NCBI GenBank assembly: GCA_016297855.1 | Contig: JAEDFW010000031.1 | Location: forward strand, 1-16,351 | Reading direction: 5' to 3' | Length of the DNA: 16,351 nucleotides | From: Oscillospiraceae bacterium | GTDB taxonomy: Bacteria; Bacillota; Clostridia; Oscillospirales; Oscillospiraceae | Program-made: the position numbers and the translations under genes | The notes under the pieces: generated by a model | Database searches by the model: none | What the model saw: the letters and a program-made list of their open reading frames with translations, nothing else | Told to the model about the DNA's origin: nothing | In this document: positions 1 to 8,642 of the stretch, piece after piece | Numbering within the stretch: position 1 is the first letter of the stretch | How the letters are laid out: each line of letters opens with the position of its first letter

Positions 1-76
1 TGCAACCCCTTTGCCGAAAATTTTTTAAAGAAAATATTTACAAAATTTAACCGAAACACCGCATTTTCGTAATTTT

Positions 77-88
77 GAACGTTTGTTC
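77..88. promoter_or_regulatory. Candidate LexA (SOS/Cheo) box
   Basis: The site reads GAAC-GTTT-GTTC, the GAAC-N4-GTTC form of the Gram-positive LexA/DinR box. Its spacer fits the B. subtilis pattern RNRY at three of four positions. It overlaps the start of a perfect palindrome (83-96). If it is real, it would control a leftward gene beginning outside the window, because clpC ends just to the right. One 8-base match in AT-rich DNA is weak evidence. Confidence 0.3.
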
Positions 89-96
89 TAGAACAA
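83..96. repeat. Perfect 14-bp palindrome
   Basis: TTGTTCTAGAACAA is its own reverse complement. It directly abuts the hairpin at 96-122 and shares a GTTC half with the LexA-like box. It could be a dimeric repressor operator, or it could extend the structure downstream of clpC. The sequence does not decide between these. Confidence 0.5.
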
Positions 97-121
97 TCAG
101 ATGGGGCGACGCCCCATCTGA

Positions 122-122
<1 letters not shown>
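96..122 (-). terminator. Hairpin at the 3' end of clpC
   Basis: A perfect 13-bp inverted repeat (ATCAGATGGGGCG and its complement) is centred on base 109 and reaches into the clpC stop codon at 122-124. Read in the clpC direction it is followed by TTGTTCTAG, so there is no run of T. It is probably a 3'-end or mRNA-stabilising hairpin. It does not match the classic intrinsic terminator. Confidence 0.5.
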
Positions 123-2479
<2,357 letters not shown>

Positions 2480-2581
2480 CAACGCCGCCCCCTTCCTGCC
2501 TGAATTCTCACCGCGCAGCATGCAGTTTATACCGCCGTCAGGAAAAAAATCATTATTTGACTCAATTCGCAGAATTATCAT

Positions 2582-2609
2582 TTGCATTTTGTAAAAAACA
2601 TGCTAGAAT
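2582..2609 (+). promoter_or_regulatory. Extended -10 promoter for ferredoxin
   Basis: TTGCAT (2582-2587), a 16-nt spacer and TGC-TAGAAT (TAGAAT at 2604-2609) form a sigma-A promoter with an extended -10. The predicted start near 2616 leaves a leader of about 25 nt before the ferredoxin ribosome site GGAGGTG (2628-2634). Confidence 0.7.
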
Positions 2610-2639
2610 AGAAACGCATTAAAACATGGAGGTGCAATT

Positions 2640-2810
2640 ATGGCTTATGTTATCAGCGACGCTTGCGTGATGTGCGGCGCTTGTGCGGATGCTTGCCCGC
2701 TGGGCATCATTTCCGAGGGCGACGGCAAGTACGTCATCGACGCCGATCAGTGCGTTGAGTGCGGCACTTGCGCGGCTGAATGCCCCAACGAAGCGATCTC
2801 CCAGGAATAA
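2640..2810 (+). CDS. 2[4Fe-4S] clostridial-type ferredoxin
   Basis: This is a 56-aa low-potential electron carrier that acts in the cytoplasm and transfers electrons among enzymes such as hydrogenases and pyruvate:ferredoxin oxidoreductase. Two cluster motifs are complete: CVMCGACADACP (residues 9-20) and CVECGTCAAECP (38-49). Each supplies CxxCxxCxxxCP, the pattern of clostridial ferredoxins, and the length matches that family. The start is ATG 2640, seven to eight bases after GGAGGTG. The gene is transcribed divergently from clpC under its own promoter and is followed by a 14-bp hairpin, so it may be expressed alone as well as with the downstream methyltransferases. The exact redox partner cannot be read from the sequence. 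Confidence 0.95.
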   Translation: MAYVISDACVMCGACADACPLGIISEGDGKYVIDADQCVECGTCAAECPNEAISQE

Positions 2811-2822
2811 ACAAGTACATGG

Positions 2823-2854
2823 CAACGGGCCTGTGCAAACGCACAGGCCCGTTG
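2823..2854 (+). terminator. 14-bp hairpin after ferredoxin, no T tract
   Basis: CAACGGGCCTGTGC, loop AAAC, and the exact complement form a perfect GC-rich stem just after the ferredoxin stop. The next bases are CGGCTATCC, so the T run of an intrinsic terminator is missing. It could separate ferredoxin mRNA from the next gene by processing or partial termination. The following ribosome site begins ten bases later. Confidence 0.55.
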
Positions 2855-2873
2855 CGGCTATCCGGAGGATCAT

Positions 2874-3590
2874 ATGGAAGAACTGCTTTTTGGCGGTATA
2901 CGAATGCACTATCATGAAAGCCAGTTCCGCTTGAGCACCGATTCGGTGCTGGCGGCTGATTTCGTGTGCCCGCGCGCTGATGGCACGGTCTGCGACCTCG
3001 GCTGCGGCTGCGGCGCAATCAGCCTGCTGCTGCTCGGAAGTCACCCCGGCATCACCGTCACCGGAATTGAGCTGCAGCCCGACGCCGCCGCCTGTGCCCG
3101 GCAAAACGCACTGGAAAACGGCCTTCAAAACCGCTTTCACGTCATAGCGGGCGATCTGCGCGAATACCGCGCTCTGTTTTCACCCGGCAGCTTTTCTTCC
3201 GTCGTCTGCAATCCGCCCTATTACCCGGTATCCAGCGGCTATCACGCGCAAAGCCCCGCCCTTGCAGCAGCCAGAACGGAGCTCACCTGCACGCTGAACG
3301 ACGTCTGCGCGTGCGCGGCGTGGCTGCTGAAAACGGCGGGCAGTTTTACGCTCGTGCACAAGCCTGAGCGACTGGCTGATCTCATCTGTTCGCTGCGCGA
3401 GCATGCGCTCGAACCAAAGCGCGTCCGCTTTGTGCGCCATTCGTCCATCTCGCCCGTCAACCTTGTGCTGCTCGAAGCACGAAAAGGCGGCAGGCCGGGG
3501 CTTGACTATGAACCGGATCTCATTCTGTTTTCGCCGGACGGCGCCGAAACAGCGGAATACCAACGCATCTATCACCGACAGGAGGCTTGA
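2874..3590 (+). CDS. TrmN6/YabB-like tRNA (adenine-N6) methyltransferase
   Basis: This is a 238-aa SAM-dependent N6-adenine methyltransferase. The family (E. coli TrmN6/YfiC, B. subtilis YabB) is known or predicted to methylate A37 of tRNA1(Val). The N-terminus has the family's LSTDSVLAADF segment (20-30). SAM motif I is DLGCGCG (41-47), and the catalytic NPPY tetrad is at 113-116, as expected for enzymes that modify an exocyclic adenine amine. GGAGG at 2864-2868 fixes ATG 2874. The ribosome site of rsmI lies inside its last codons. The pairing with rsmI mirrors the yabB-yazA-yabC order of Bacillus, though the small GIY-YIG gene yazA is absent. Substrate is assigned by family and context only. 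Confidence 0.85.
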   Translation: MEELLFGGIRMHYHESQFRLSTDSVLAADFVCPRADGTVCDLGCGCGAISLLLLGSHPGITVTGIELQPDAAACARQNALENGLQNRFHVIAGDLREYRALFSPGSFSSVVCNPPYYPVSSGYHAQSPALAAARTELTCTLNDVCACAAWLLKTAGSFTLVHKPERLADLICSLREHALEPKRVRFVRHSSISPVNLVLLEARKGGRPGLDYEPDLILFSPDGAETAEYQRIYHRQEA

Positions 3591-3592
3591 CT

Positions 3593-4447
3593 ATGCCCGG
3601 CACGCTCTATCTCGTACCCACGCCCATCGGAAATCTGGGCGATATCTCCGCGCGCTGCCGCCAGACGTTCGCGCAGGCTGATTTCATCGCCGCCGAGGAC
3701 ACACGTGTAACGCTGAAGCTGCTTAACTACCTTGAACTGAAAAAACCGCTTGTAAGCTACTACGAGCACAACAAGACTGAGAGCGGCCCGCGCATCGTCT
3801 CGCGCATTCTCTCGGGCGAGACATGCGTACTGGTCTCCGACGCAGGCTCGCCCGCCATTTCCGACCCGGGCGAGGATCTGGTGCGCCTGTGCGCAGAAGC
3901 CGGTATTCCCGTCTGTGCCATTCCGGGTCCCTGCGCGCTCGTCACTGCGCTCAGTGCCAGTGCCCTGCCCACAGGCCGGTTCTGCTTCGAGGGCTTTTTG
4001 TCCATCAACAAAAAAAGCCGTCAGGCGCACCTGACGGCTCTCAAAAATGAGCAGCGGACGATGATTTTTTATGAAGCGCCGCACAAGCTGCTCGCCACAC
4101 TGAACGATCTTTTGCAGGCATTCGGCCCCGACCGCAGAATCACCCTCTGCCGGGAGCTGACAAAGCTGCACGAAGAATACTACCGCACCACGCTGGCTGA
4201 AGCCGTGACGCATTACACGGAAAACGTGCCGCGCGGCGAGTTTGTTCTCGTGCTCGCAGGTGCAGAAGCTCCGGCAAACGAAGCGCCCACAATGGAGCAG
4301 GCAGTCGCACTCGTGCGGAAAAAGCTGTCCGACGGTCTTTCCAAAAAAGACGCGGTCAAACTCATTGCCAAAGAAACAGGCCTTGCCAAAAACGCCCTCT
4401 ACGAGGCGGTCTTGCAGGCCTGCTGCGAAATCGAACCGGATAACTGA
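3593..4447 (+). CDS. rsmI: 16S rRNA (cytidine-1402-2'-O)-methyltransferase RsmI
   Basis: This enzyme methylates the 2'-O of C1402 in 16S rRNA, in the decoding centre. The protein has 284 aa, normal for RsmI. The tetrapyrrole-methylase-type fold is marked by LYLVPTPIGNLGDIS (5-19), AAEDTR (33-38), SDAGSPAISDPG (82-93), PGPCALVTALSASALP (111-126) and CRELTKLHEE (186-195). I chose ATG 3593, seven bases after GGAGG (3581-3585). The in-frame TTG at 3587 sits too close to that site. The upstream stop (3588-3590) lies between the ribosome site and this ATG, so the two genes are probably translationally coupled. The C-terminal part carries the usual helical segment around ALVRKKLSDG. Confidence 0.95.
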   Translation: MPGTLYLVPTPIGNLGDISARCRQTFAQADFIAAEDTRVTLKLLNYLELKKPLVSYYEHNKTESGPRIVSRILSGETCVLVSDAGSPAISDPGEDLVRLCAEAGIPVCAIPGPCALVTALSASALPTGRFCFEGFLSINKKSRQAHLTALKNEQRTMIFYEAPHKLLATLNDLLQAFGPDRRITLCRELTKLHEEYYRTTLAEAVTHYTENVPRGEFVLVLAGAEAPANEAPTMEQAVALVRKKLSDGLSKKDAVKLIAKETGLAKNALYEAVLQACCEIEPDN

Positions 4448-4458
4448 ATCACGAAAGG

Positions 4459-4486
4459 AGTCCCCGGCGAATAATCGCCGGGGACT
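4459..4486. terminator. 12-bp hairpin between convergent rsmI and GNAT gene
   Basis: AGTCCCCGGCGA, loop ATAA, and the exact complement form a stable stem in the short gap between two convergent genes. There is no T run on either side (GCGTTTGCC follows on the + strand). It probably acts as the 3' end for one or both transcripts, but it is not a textbook intrinsic terminator. Confidence 0.55.
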
Positions 4487-4507
4487 GCGTTTGCCGGAGA
4501 TACTGAT

Positions 4508-5119
4508 TCAGAAAAGCTGGCCGGGAAGCTTCAGCTTTTCCTTTGGCGTGAACTTCGCATCAAAGGCCTCAGCTGCTTCGTCACTGACAAAATAGCCGTC
4601 AGGATCTTTGTATGTGCCCGAGATGCCATCCAGAAAACCGGGTGTAAGCTCGGCAATCAGGAAATAGTCCGCATCCGGGTCGTCTGCGTAGCGGACACCC
4701 TTTGTTTTTGCAACGACGAAGCCCGATTTCCCGTAGAAGCCGATGTTGCCCGTGATGGCCAGCGCGCCCGCACCCATCGCCTTTGCGCGGCGCATCGACT
4801 CTTGCAGCAAAATGCTGCCGAAGCCCTGCCGCTGATACGCCGGCGCGATGCTGATGGGCCCGAAGGTCATAACGGGAAGCGCCTCGCCGTTATCTTTTCG
4901 AATAGCGGAGCGGACATACATCACATGGCCGATCAACACGCCGTCAAGCTCCATGACAAGATCAAGCTCCGGTACAAAAGCCGGGGCGTTGCGGAACTCG
5001 TGCAGCACAAAGTGCTCCAGACAACCGGGACGGTAGACGTTCCAGAATGCCTCACGGGTCAGATTTTCCACTGCGCGGAAATCGTTTTCAGTCTCATTGC
5101 GGATGATAAGCGTTTGCAT
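4508..5119 (-). CDS. GNAT-family N-acetyltransferase
   Basis: This 203-aa protein would transfer an acetyl group from acetyl-CoA to an amine; the acceptor is unknown. Strands typical of GNAT open the protein (TLIIRNETENDF, 3-14). The acetyl-CoA pyrophosphate loop is YQRQGFGSILL (95-105), preceded by the motif A strand FGPISIAP. Motif B contains GFYGKSGF (127-134). The arrangement resembles YhbS-like predicted acetyltransferases, with an added C-terminal extension of roughly 60 residues that ends LKLPGQLF. AGGAGG lies nine bases before ATG 5119. It is a single-gene unit with its own promoter at 5267-5295 and a long leader, convergent with rsmI. Confidence 0.85.
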   Translation of the reverse strand: MQTLIIRNETENDFRAVENLTREAFWNVYRPGCLEHFVLHEFRNAPAFVPELDLVMELDGVLIGHVMYVRSAIRKDNGEALPVMTFGPISIAPAYQRQGFGSILLQESMRRAKAMGAGALAITGNIGFYGKSGFVVAKTKGVRYADDPDADYFLIAELTPGFLDGISGTYKDPDGYFVSDEAAEAFDAKFTPKEKLKLPGQLF

Positions 5120-5153
5120 AAAAAATTCCTCCTGAAAATTGTTGTGTGATCTT

Positions 5154-5184
5154 CGGGAGGCGCGGGATCGTGTGCCGCCTCCCG
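5154..5184 (-). promoter_or_regulatory. Structured 5' leader of the GNAT gene
   Basis: CGGGAGGCG (5154-5162) pairs with CGCCTCCCG (5176-5184) around a 13-nt loop. It lies inside a predicted leader of about 140 nt between the GNAT promoter and its start codon. I do not recognise any riboswitch or T-box signature in it. It could be an attenuator-like or stability element. Confidence 0.35.
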
Positions 5185-5266
5185 GTCAGCGCACAATCTC
5201 CAAGGTGTTGTTTCGTTTCAAACAGCATTCTCCATCGATTTTTATTCCGGCTGCGCCGGTAAATAC

Positions 5267-5295
5267 AGTATACGCCGCTGTCGGCGCAAATGCAA
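5267..5295 (-). promoter_or_regulatory. Promoter of the GNAT gene
   Basis: Read on the minus strand: TTGCAT (5295-5290), a 17-nt spacer and TATACT (5272-5267). This is a good sigma-A match. It predicts a start near 5260 and a long leader. The rest of the gap to 5400 holds no recognisable gene. Confidence 0.65.
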
Positions 5296-5387
5296 GCCGC
5301 TTTTCCGCACCCGCAGTACATTTTTGGTCTGCAGAGCACATTTATCATCAATTTTTCATAACACAGGCGCACGGAAACAGCCATAAT

Positions 5388-5451
5388 TTGTCAGCCTGGA
5401 AATTGACAAGATCATGAACCGTCGATATGATATACATTAAAAAGCTTGTCA
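5388..5451. promoter_or_regulatory. TTGTCA/TGACAA repeats around the esterase promoter
   Basis: The hexamer TTGTCA occurs at 5388-5393, its inverse TGACAA at 5404-5409 (overlapping the -35 box), and TTGTCA again at 5446-5451 (just after the predicted start). The first two form an inverted repeat with a 10-nt gap. The placement suits binding sites for a repressor or activator of the hydrolase/ATP-grasp operon. It is inferred from position only. Confidence 0.35.
5403..5431 (+). promoter_or_regulatory. Strong promoter of the hydrolase/ATP-grasp operon
   Basis: TTGACA (5403-5408), a 17-nt spacer and TATGAT (5426-5431) form an almost perfect sigma-A promoter. The predicted start near 5438 gives a leader of about 44 nt before ATG 5482. 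Confidence 0.8.
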
Positions 5452-5481
5452 GTTGTTTCAAAGCGAAGGAGGAAAACCAGC

Positions 5482-6237
5482 ATGGTAACCGTTTGGCATG
5501 TCACCCTTCCGGCGCTTACAGGCGATAAGACCCGCCGGGTGTATATCTATCTGCCAGACTACTATGACGTCGATCCCGACCGTCGGTATCCCGTTATGTA
5601 CATGTTCGACGGACACAATGTGTTTTTTGACGAAGACGCCACTTACGGAAAGTCCTGGGGCATGAACAGCTACCTGTCGTGGACGAGAAAGCCGCTCATC
5701 ATTGTAGCGGTTGAGTGTAATCATGAAGGCAACGGCCGTCTGGAGGAGTACTCTCCCATGGACATCAGAAACACCACGTTCGGCCGAATTCGCGGCAAAG
5801 GGCCAGTCTACATGGACTGGCTCATCCATACGCTCAAGCCCAGCATCGACGAGACGTTCCGCACGTTGCCTGACCGCGAGAACACCATCATCTGCGGCTC
5901 GTCAATGGGCGGACTGATGGCGCTGTATGGTGCGACGGTCTATAACAGCGTATTCCAGCGCGCAGCCTGCTTGTCGCCCAGTCTCTGGATCGCCCCGGGC
6001 AAGATCACCGAGATGGTTGCCGCAGCTGATATCAAAAATGACACTTGTATCTATATGGACTATGGCAGTCTTGAAATCTACAACCACGCCGCCAGTGCCA
6101 AAACGCTCATCTCGATGGCGAATCTGCTGCTGAACAAGCGGGTCAATCTGTCATTCCGCATCGTGCCGGGTGGTACGCACTCGGAAGCGTCGTGGGAACA
6201 GCAGATCCCGGTGTTCATGGACTGTCTGGGACTGTAA
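5482..6237 (+). CDS. Esterase-D-like alpha/beta hydrolase (first of pair)
   Basis: This 251-aa protein has the fold of the putative esterase family (esterase D/Fes/IroE type), which cleaves ester bonds. The nucleophile elbow is GSSMGG with Ser141, following strand TIIC. MYMFDGHNVFFD (39-50) is the family's strand and oxyanion region. GGTHSEASW places the likely catalytic His at 233. IYMDYGS (190-196) offers an acid residue. There is no signal peptide or membrane segment, so it should be cytoplasmic. I chose ATG 5482 because AAGGAGG lies nine bases upstream; an in-frame start at 5446 would sit on the transcription start. It is the first gene of a unit with a second hydrolase (11-bp gap) and an ATP-grasp protein. 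The substrate is unknown. Confidence 0.85.
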   Translation: MVTVWHVTLPALTGDKTRRVYIYLPDYYDVDPDRRYPVMYMFDGHNVFFDEDATYGKSWGMNSYLSWTRKPLIIVAVECNHEGNGRLEEYSPMDIRNTTFGRIRGKGPVYMDWLIHTLKPSIDETFRTLPDRENTIICGSSMGGLMALYGATVYNSVFQRAACLSPSLWIAPGKITEMVAAADIKNDTCIYMDYGSLEIYNHAASAKTLISMANLLLNKRVNLSFRIVPGGTHSEASWEQQIPVFMDCLGL

Positions 6238-6248
6238 GGGGGAACAAC

Positions 6249-6998
6249 ATGGAAATCCGGTATTTCAAGCACTACAGCGGCTGTCTCGGCCGGGACATGG
6301 AATTCAAGGTCTACGGCCACCGCGGCAAGCCCGTGATGTTCATCCCCTGCCAGGCTGGAAGGTTTTACGATTTTGAAAATTTCAAAATGATCGACACCTG
6401 GGCAAAATGGATTGAAAGCGGGCAGGTCATGGTCTTCTCCATCGATGTGATCGACGGCGAGACATATGCCGATCTCAAAGGCGATCCGCGCCGGCGCATC
6501 GAGCAGCATGAGCGCTGGTATCACTATGTGGTCGACGAGCTGGTTCCCTATATCCGCCACCTTGCCGGTGAGCGCAACTGGCATGACGAGCCGATCATGA
6601 CCTTCGGCGCATCAATGGGCGCGATGCACGCGGCAAACTTGTTTTTCCGCAGGCCCGATTTGTTCGGTTCGGTGCTGGCGCTGTCGGGTCTGTACGATTC
6701 CGAGGGTTTCTTCGGCACTTACATGGACGACCTGCTCTATCAAAATACCCCCTGCCGCTATCTTGCGGGTATGCAGCCCGATCACCCGTACATCGGCATG
6801 TATAATCAGCGCAAAATGGTCTTCTGCGTTGGTCAGGGCGCATGGGAAGATGAGCTGAAGGTCAGCACCGCACGTCTGAAGCAGGTTTTGGAACACAGGG
6901 GCATCCACGCCCAGATCGATTTCTGGGGCTATGACGTAAGCCACGATTGGGATTGGTGGTTCCGCCAGTGCGACTACTATGTGCCGCAGATGATCTGA
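6249..6998 (+). CDS. Esterase-family alpha/beta hydrolase (second of pair)
   Basis: This 249-aa cytoplasmic protein is a remote relative of the preceding hydrolase. The nucleophile elbow is FGASMGAMHA with Ser122, and SHDWDWW near the C-terminus provides the likely catalytic His232. The N-terminal strand region MEFKVYG and VMFIPCQAG (29-37) fit the esterase fold, but the protein lacks the DGHNVF block of its neighbour. The start ATG 6249 follows GGGGGA (6238-6243); the longer frame into the upstream gene is not needed. The 11-bp gap implies co-translation with the first hydrolase. A 7-bp inverted repeat (6989-6995 and 7004-7010) spans its stop codon. Two diverged hydrolases beside an ATP-grasp enzyme suggest different steps on one compound. 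Confidence 0.8.
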   Translation: MEIRYFKHYSGCLGRDMEFKVYGHRGKPVMFIPCQAGRFYDFENFKMIDTWAKWIESGQVMVFSIDVIDGETYADLKGDPRRRIEQHERWYHYVVDELVPYIRHLAGERNWHDEPIMTFGASMGAMHAANLFFRRPDLFGSVLALSGLYDSEGFFGTYMDDLLYQNTPCRYLAGMQPDHPYIGMYNQRKMVFCVGQGAWEDELKVSTARLKQVLEHRGIHAQIDFWGYDVSHDWDWWFRQCDYYVPQMI

Positions 6999-7057
6999 CG
7001 TGCGATCATCCAACTGCCGCGCACTGAAAAGAAACAGAAACAGGAGAGAGAATAACG

Positions 7058-8254
7058 GTGAAGAACTTTATTTTTATTTCGCCGAATTTTCCAGAAAACT
7101 ACTGGAAGTTCTGCTATGAACTGAAGAAAAATGGCATGCGCGTGCTTGGTATCGGTGACTGCCCGTATTCTGAACTGTCGCAGCAGCTGCGCGAATCGCT
7201 GAATGAATACTACAAGGTCTCGAACCTCGAAAACTATGACGAGGTATTTCGCGCCGTGGCGTTTTTCACCTACAAATATGGCAAGATCGACTGGCTGGAA
7301 TCGAACAACGAATACTGGCTCGAACGAGATGCGGCGCTGCGTACCGAGTTCCATATCACGACGGGCTTCCACACCGGCGACATGGCGCGCATCAAGCTGA
7401 AGTCCGCCATGAAAGCCTACTACGCCAAGGCGGGTATCAAGACCGCGCGCTATCATCTGGTGAGCGGCTTTGACGACGCAAGCGAGTTTGCTCACGAGGT
7501 CGGCTACCCCGTCATTGTCAAGCCCGACAACGGCGTGGGCGCGAACAACACCTACCGGCTGCAAAACGACGACGAGCTGCAGTTCTTTATCGACACCAAG
7601 GACGATAATGTCTACATTATGGAGGAGTTCGTCAACGGCCATGTGCGCACCTATGACGCCATCATCAACTCCAAGGGCGAACCGCTGTTTGAAAGCGGCA
7701 ACGTCACGCCTGAGTCCATCATGGATATCGTCAACTCGAACGACAACTCCATCTACTACATTGTCAAGGACCTCGCACCCGAGATGCGGGAGATCGGCCG
7801 CAGAACCGTCGAGGCCTTCAAAGTCAGAAGCCGCTTTGTGCATCTGGAGTTCTTCATTCTGAACGCCGACCAGCCCGGCCTTGGTAAAAAGGGCGATATC
7901 CTGGGTCTGGAGGTCAATATGCGCCCGGCGGGCGGCTTTACAACAGACCTGTTTGATTTCTCCAACGAGACAGACGTGTACAAGATCTGGGCCGATATGG
8001 TCTGCTTCGACCGTTCGACCGTTCCCACCGACCGTCCGCACCACTTCTGCGGCTTCTGCGGCCGCCGCGACGGCAAAAACTTTGTCCTCGATCACAATGC
8101 GATCATGGCCAAGTACGCGCCCAACATCAAAATGTACGGCCGTATTCCCGACGCGCTTTCCGGCGCGATGGCCAATCAGATGTATGTTGCCAACTTTGAT
8201 ACCGAAGAAGAACTGCATGCATTCTATGCTGAACTTCTGGCCGAACAGGAATAA
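7058..8254 (+). CDS. ATP-grasp domain ligase-like protein
   Basis: This 398-aa protein has the architecture of ATP-grasp enzymes, which join a carboxylate to an amine or thiol through an acyl phosphate. An N-terminal Rossmann-like domain covers about 1-105 (FIFISPNFPENYW). The ATP-binding half begins near 113 (KLKSAMKAYYAKAG). VIVKPDNGVGANNTYRL (153-168 region) carries Lys155 and the glycine-rich loop. YIMEEFVNG (186-194) is the hinge strand. Glu264 (HLEFF) with Glu285 and Asn287 (GLEVNMRPAGG) are the expected Mg-ATP ligands, so it looks catalytically intact. The start is GTG 7058, 11 bases after AGGAG. The C-terminal 100 residues include CGFCGRRDGKNF. It resembles carbamoyl-phosphate-synthase-like ligases of unknown substrate. 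It is the last gene of the operon. Confidence 0.85.
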   Translation: MKNFIFISPNFPENYWKFCYELKKNGMRVLGIGDCPYSELSQQLRESLNEYYKVSNLENYDEVFRAVAFFTYKYGKIDWLESNNEYWLERDAALRTEFHITTGFHTGDMARIKLKSAMKAYYAKAGIKTARYHLVSGFDDASEFAHEVGYPVIVKPDNGVGANNTYRLQNDDELQFFIDTKDDNVYIMEEFVNGHVRTYDAIINSKGEPLFESGNVTPESIMDIVNSNDNSIYYIVKDLAPEMREIGRRTVEAFKVRSRFVHLEFFILNADQPGLGKKGDILGLEVNMRPAGGFTTDLFDFSNETDVYKIWADMVCFDRSTVPTDRPHHFCGFCGRRDGKNFVLDHNAIMAKYAPNIKMYGRIPDALSGAMANQMYVANFDTEEELHAFYAELLAEQE

Positions 8255-8267
8255 TCGGGTTCTCTTT

Positions 8268-8301
8268 CCCGCGTGTGCGCTGCACACGCGGGTTTCTTGT
8301 T
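8268..8301 (+). terminator. Intrinsic terminator of the hydrolase/ATP-grasp operon
   Basis: CCCGCGTGTGC, loop GCT, GCACACGCGGG, then TTTCTTGTT. This is an 11-bp perfect GC-rich stem with a T-rich tail, 13 bases after the ATP-grasp stop. Confidence 0.85.
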
Positions 8302-8319
8302 CCGCAGCATAGAAAGTAC

Positions 8320-8347
8320 TTGCTATTTCGGCAATATATGTTATATT
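8320..8347 (+). promoter_or_regulatory. Promoter ahead of the hairpin array
   Basis: TTGCTA (8320-8325), a 16-nt spacer ending in TGT, and TATATT (8342-8347) form an extended -10 promoter. The predicted start near 8354 places the entire hairpin array in the transcript, upstream of the MarR gene. A TATAAC box at 8623-8628 is too close to the MarR ribosome site to serve that gene. Confidence 0.55.
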
Positions 8348-8353
8348 TATAAC
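8340..8353. promoter_or_regulatory. Candidate operator GTTATA-TT-TATAAC
   Basis: This perfect 6-bp inverted repeat sits on the -10 box of the array promoter. Its right half, TTATAAC, recurs at 8622-8628 just before the MarR start. MarR proteins usually repress their own operons through short palindromes, so this is the best candidate site. The inference rests on position only. Confidence 0.35.
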
Positions 8354-8372
8354 CGTTCTAATTAATGTCTGC

Positions 8373-8609
8373 TGAACAAGTCGTGATACCGACTTGTTCA
8401 CACACCGAAGGTGTGTAATTGCAAAAAACGGCTCTTTTTAACCGTTTTTTGCAATTCAGGCAGTAATCAATGCGTATCTTTTCCAGCGTGGCGCACCACG
8501 CTGGAAAAGCAGGTGCAAAGTTTTTGCTTATATTCATGCAAAAACCTTGCACCCGAATAACACAAAAACAGCATGAAAGCCTCGGCTTTCAAGGCATTTT
8601 GTGTTATTC
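8373..8609. repeat. Array of six consecutive dissimilar hairpins
   Basis: Six inverted repeats follow one another in 237 nt. H1 8373-8383/8390-8400 (11 bp, loop TGATAC). H2 8400-8406/8410-8416 (7 bp, loop GAA). H3 8417-8431/8442-8456 (15 bp, contains A6/T6). H4 8478-8491/8496-8509 (14 bp, loop CGCA). H5 8512-8527/8538-8553 (16 bp, one mismatch, 10-nt loop). H6 8555-8567/8597-8609 (13 bp) enclosing 8575-8581/8584-8590. They abut or overlap by a base, except for 21 nt between H3 and H4. The stems differ in sequence, so this is not a simple tandem repeat. The 8302-8642 gap holds no gene. It may be a structured leader, a small RNA or a mosaic of palindromic elements. Confidence 0.85.
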
Positions 8610-8642
8610 AGTACGCATTAATTATAACTAAGGAGGATGCTT

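Larger units (their letters stand above)
1..121. other. Non-coding left edge, AT-rich
   Basis: No open reading frame with a ribosome site is visible here. The stretch is AT-rich and holds a GAAC-N4-GTTC site, a 14-bp palindrome and a 13-bp hairpin (listed separately). Read on the minus strand, the last bases before the edge include AAAGGGG, which could be a ribosome site for a leftward gene starting just outside the window. I see no convincing -35/-10 pair for such a gene. Confidence 0.5.

Noticed and set aside
2541..2570. CtsR operator upstream of clpC
   Set aside because: Only one AGTCAAA-like half is present; the second tandem heptad is missing.
5120..5266. T-box or other known riboswitch in the GNAT leader
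   Set aside because: No T-box TGG core or other class signature was visible, and the gene is not an amino-acid gene.
6977..8401. 474-codon minus-strand frame opposite the ATP-grasp gene
   Set aside because: It spans a promoter and terminator of the + strand units and shows no family motif, while the + strand gene is clearly real.
8373..8609. CRISPR array or attC/integron-like array
   Set aside because: The units are not repeated copies and there are no equal spacers or cas/integrase genes. Each hairpin has its own sequence.
8599..8628. Promoter TTGTGT-N18-TATAAC directly before the MarR gene
   Set aside because: Transcription would start inside or after the AGGAGG ribosome site, leaving no usable leader.
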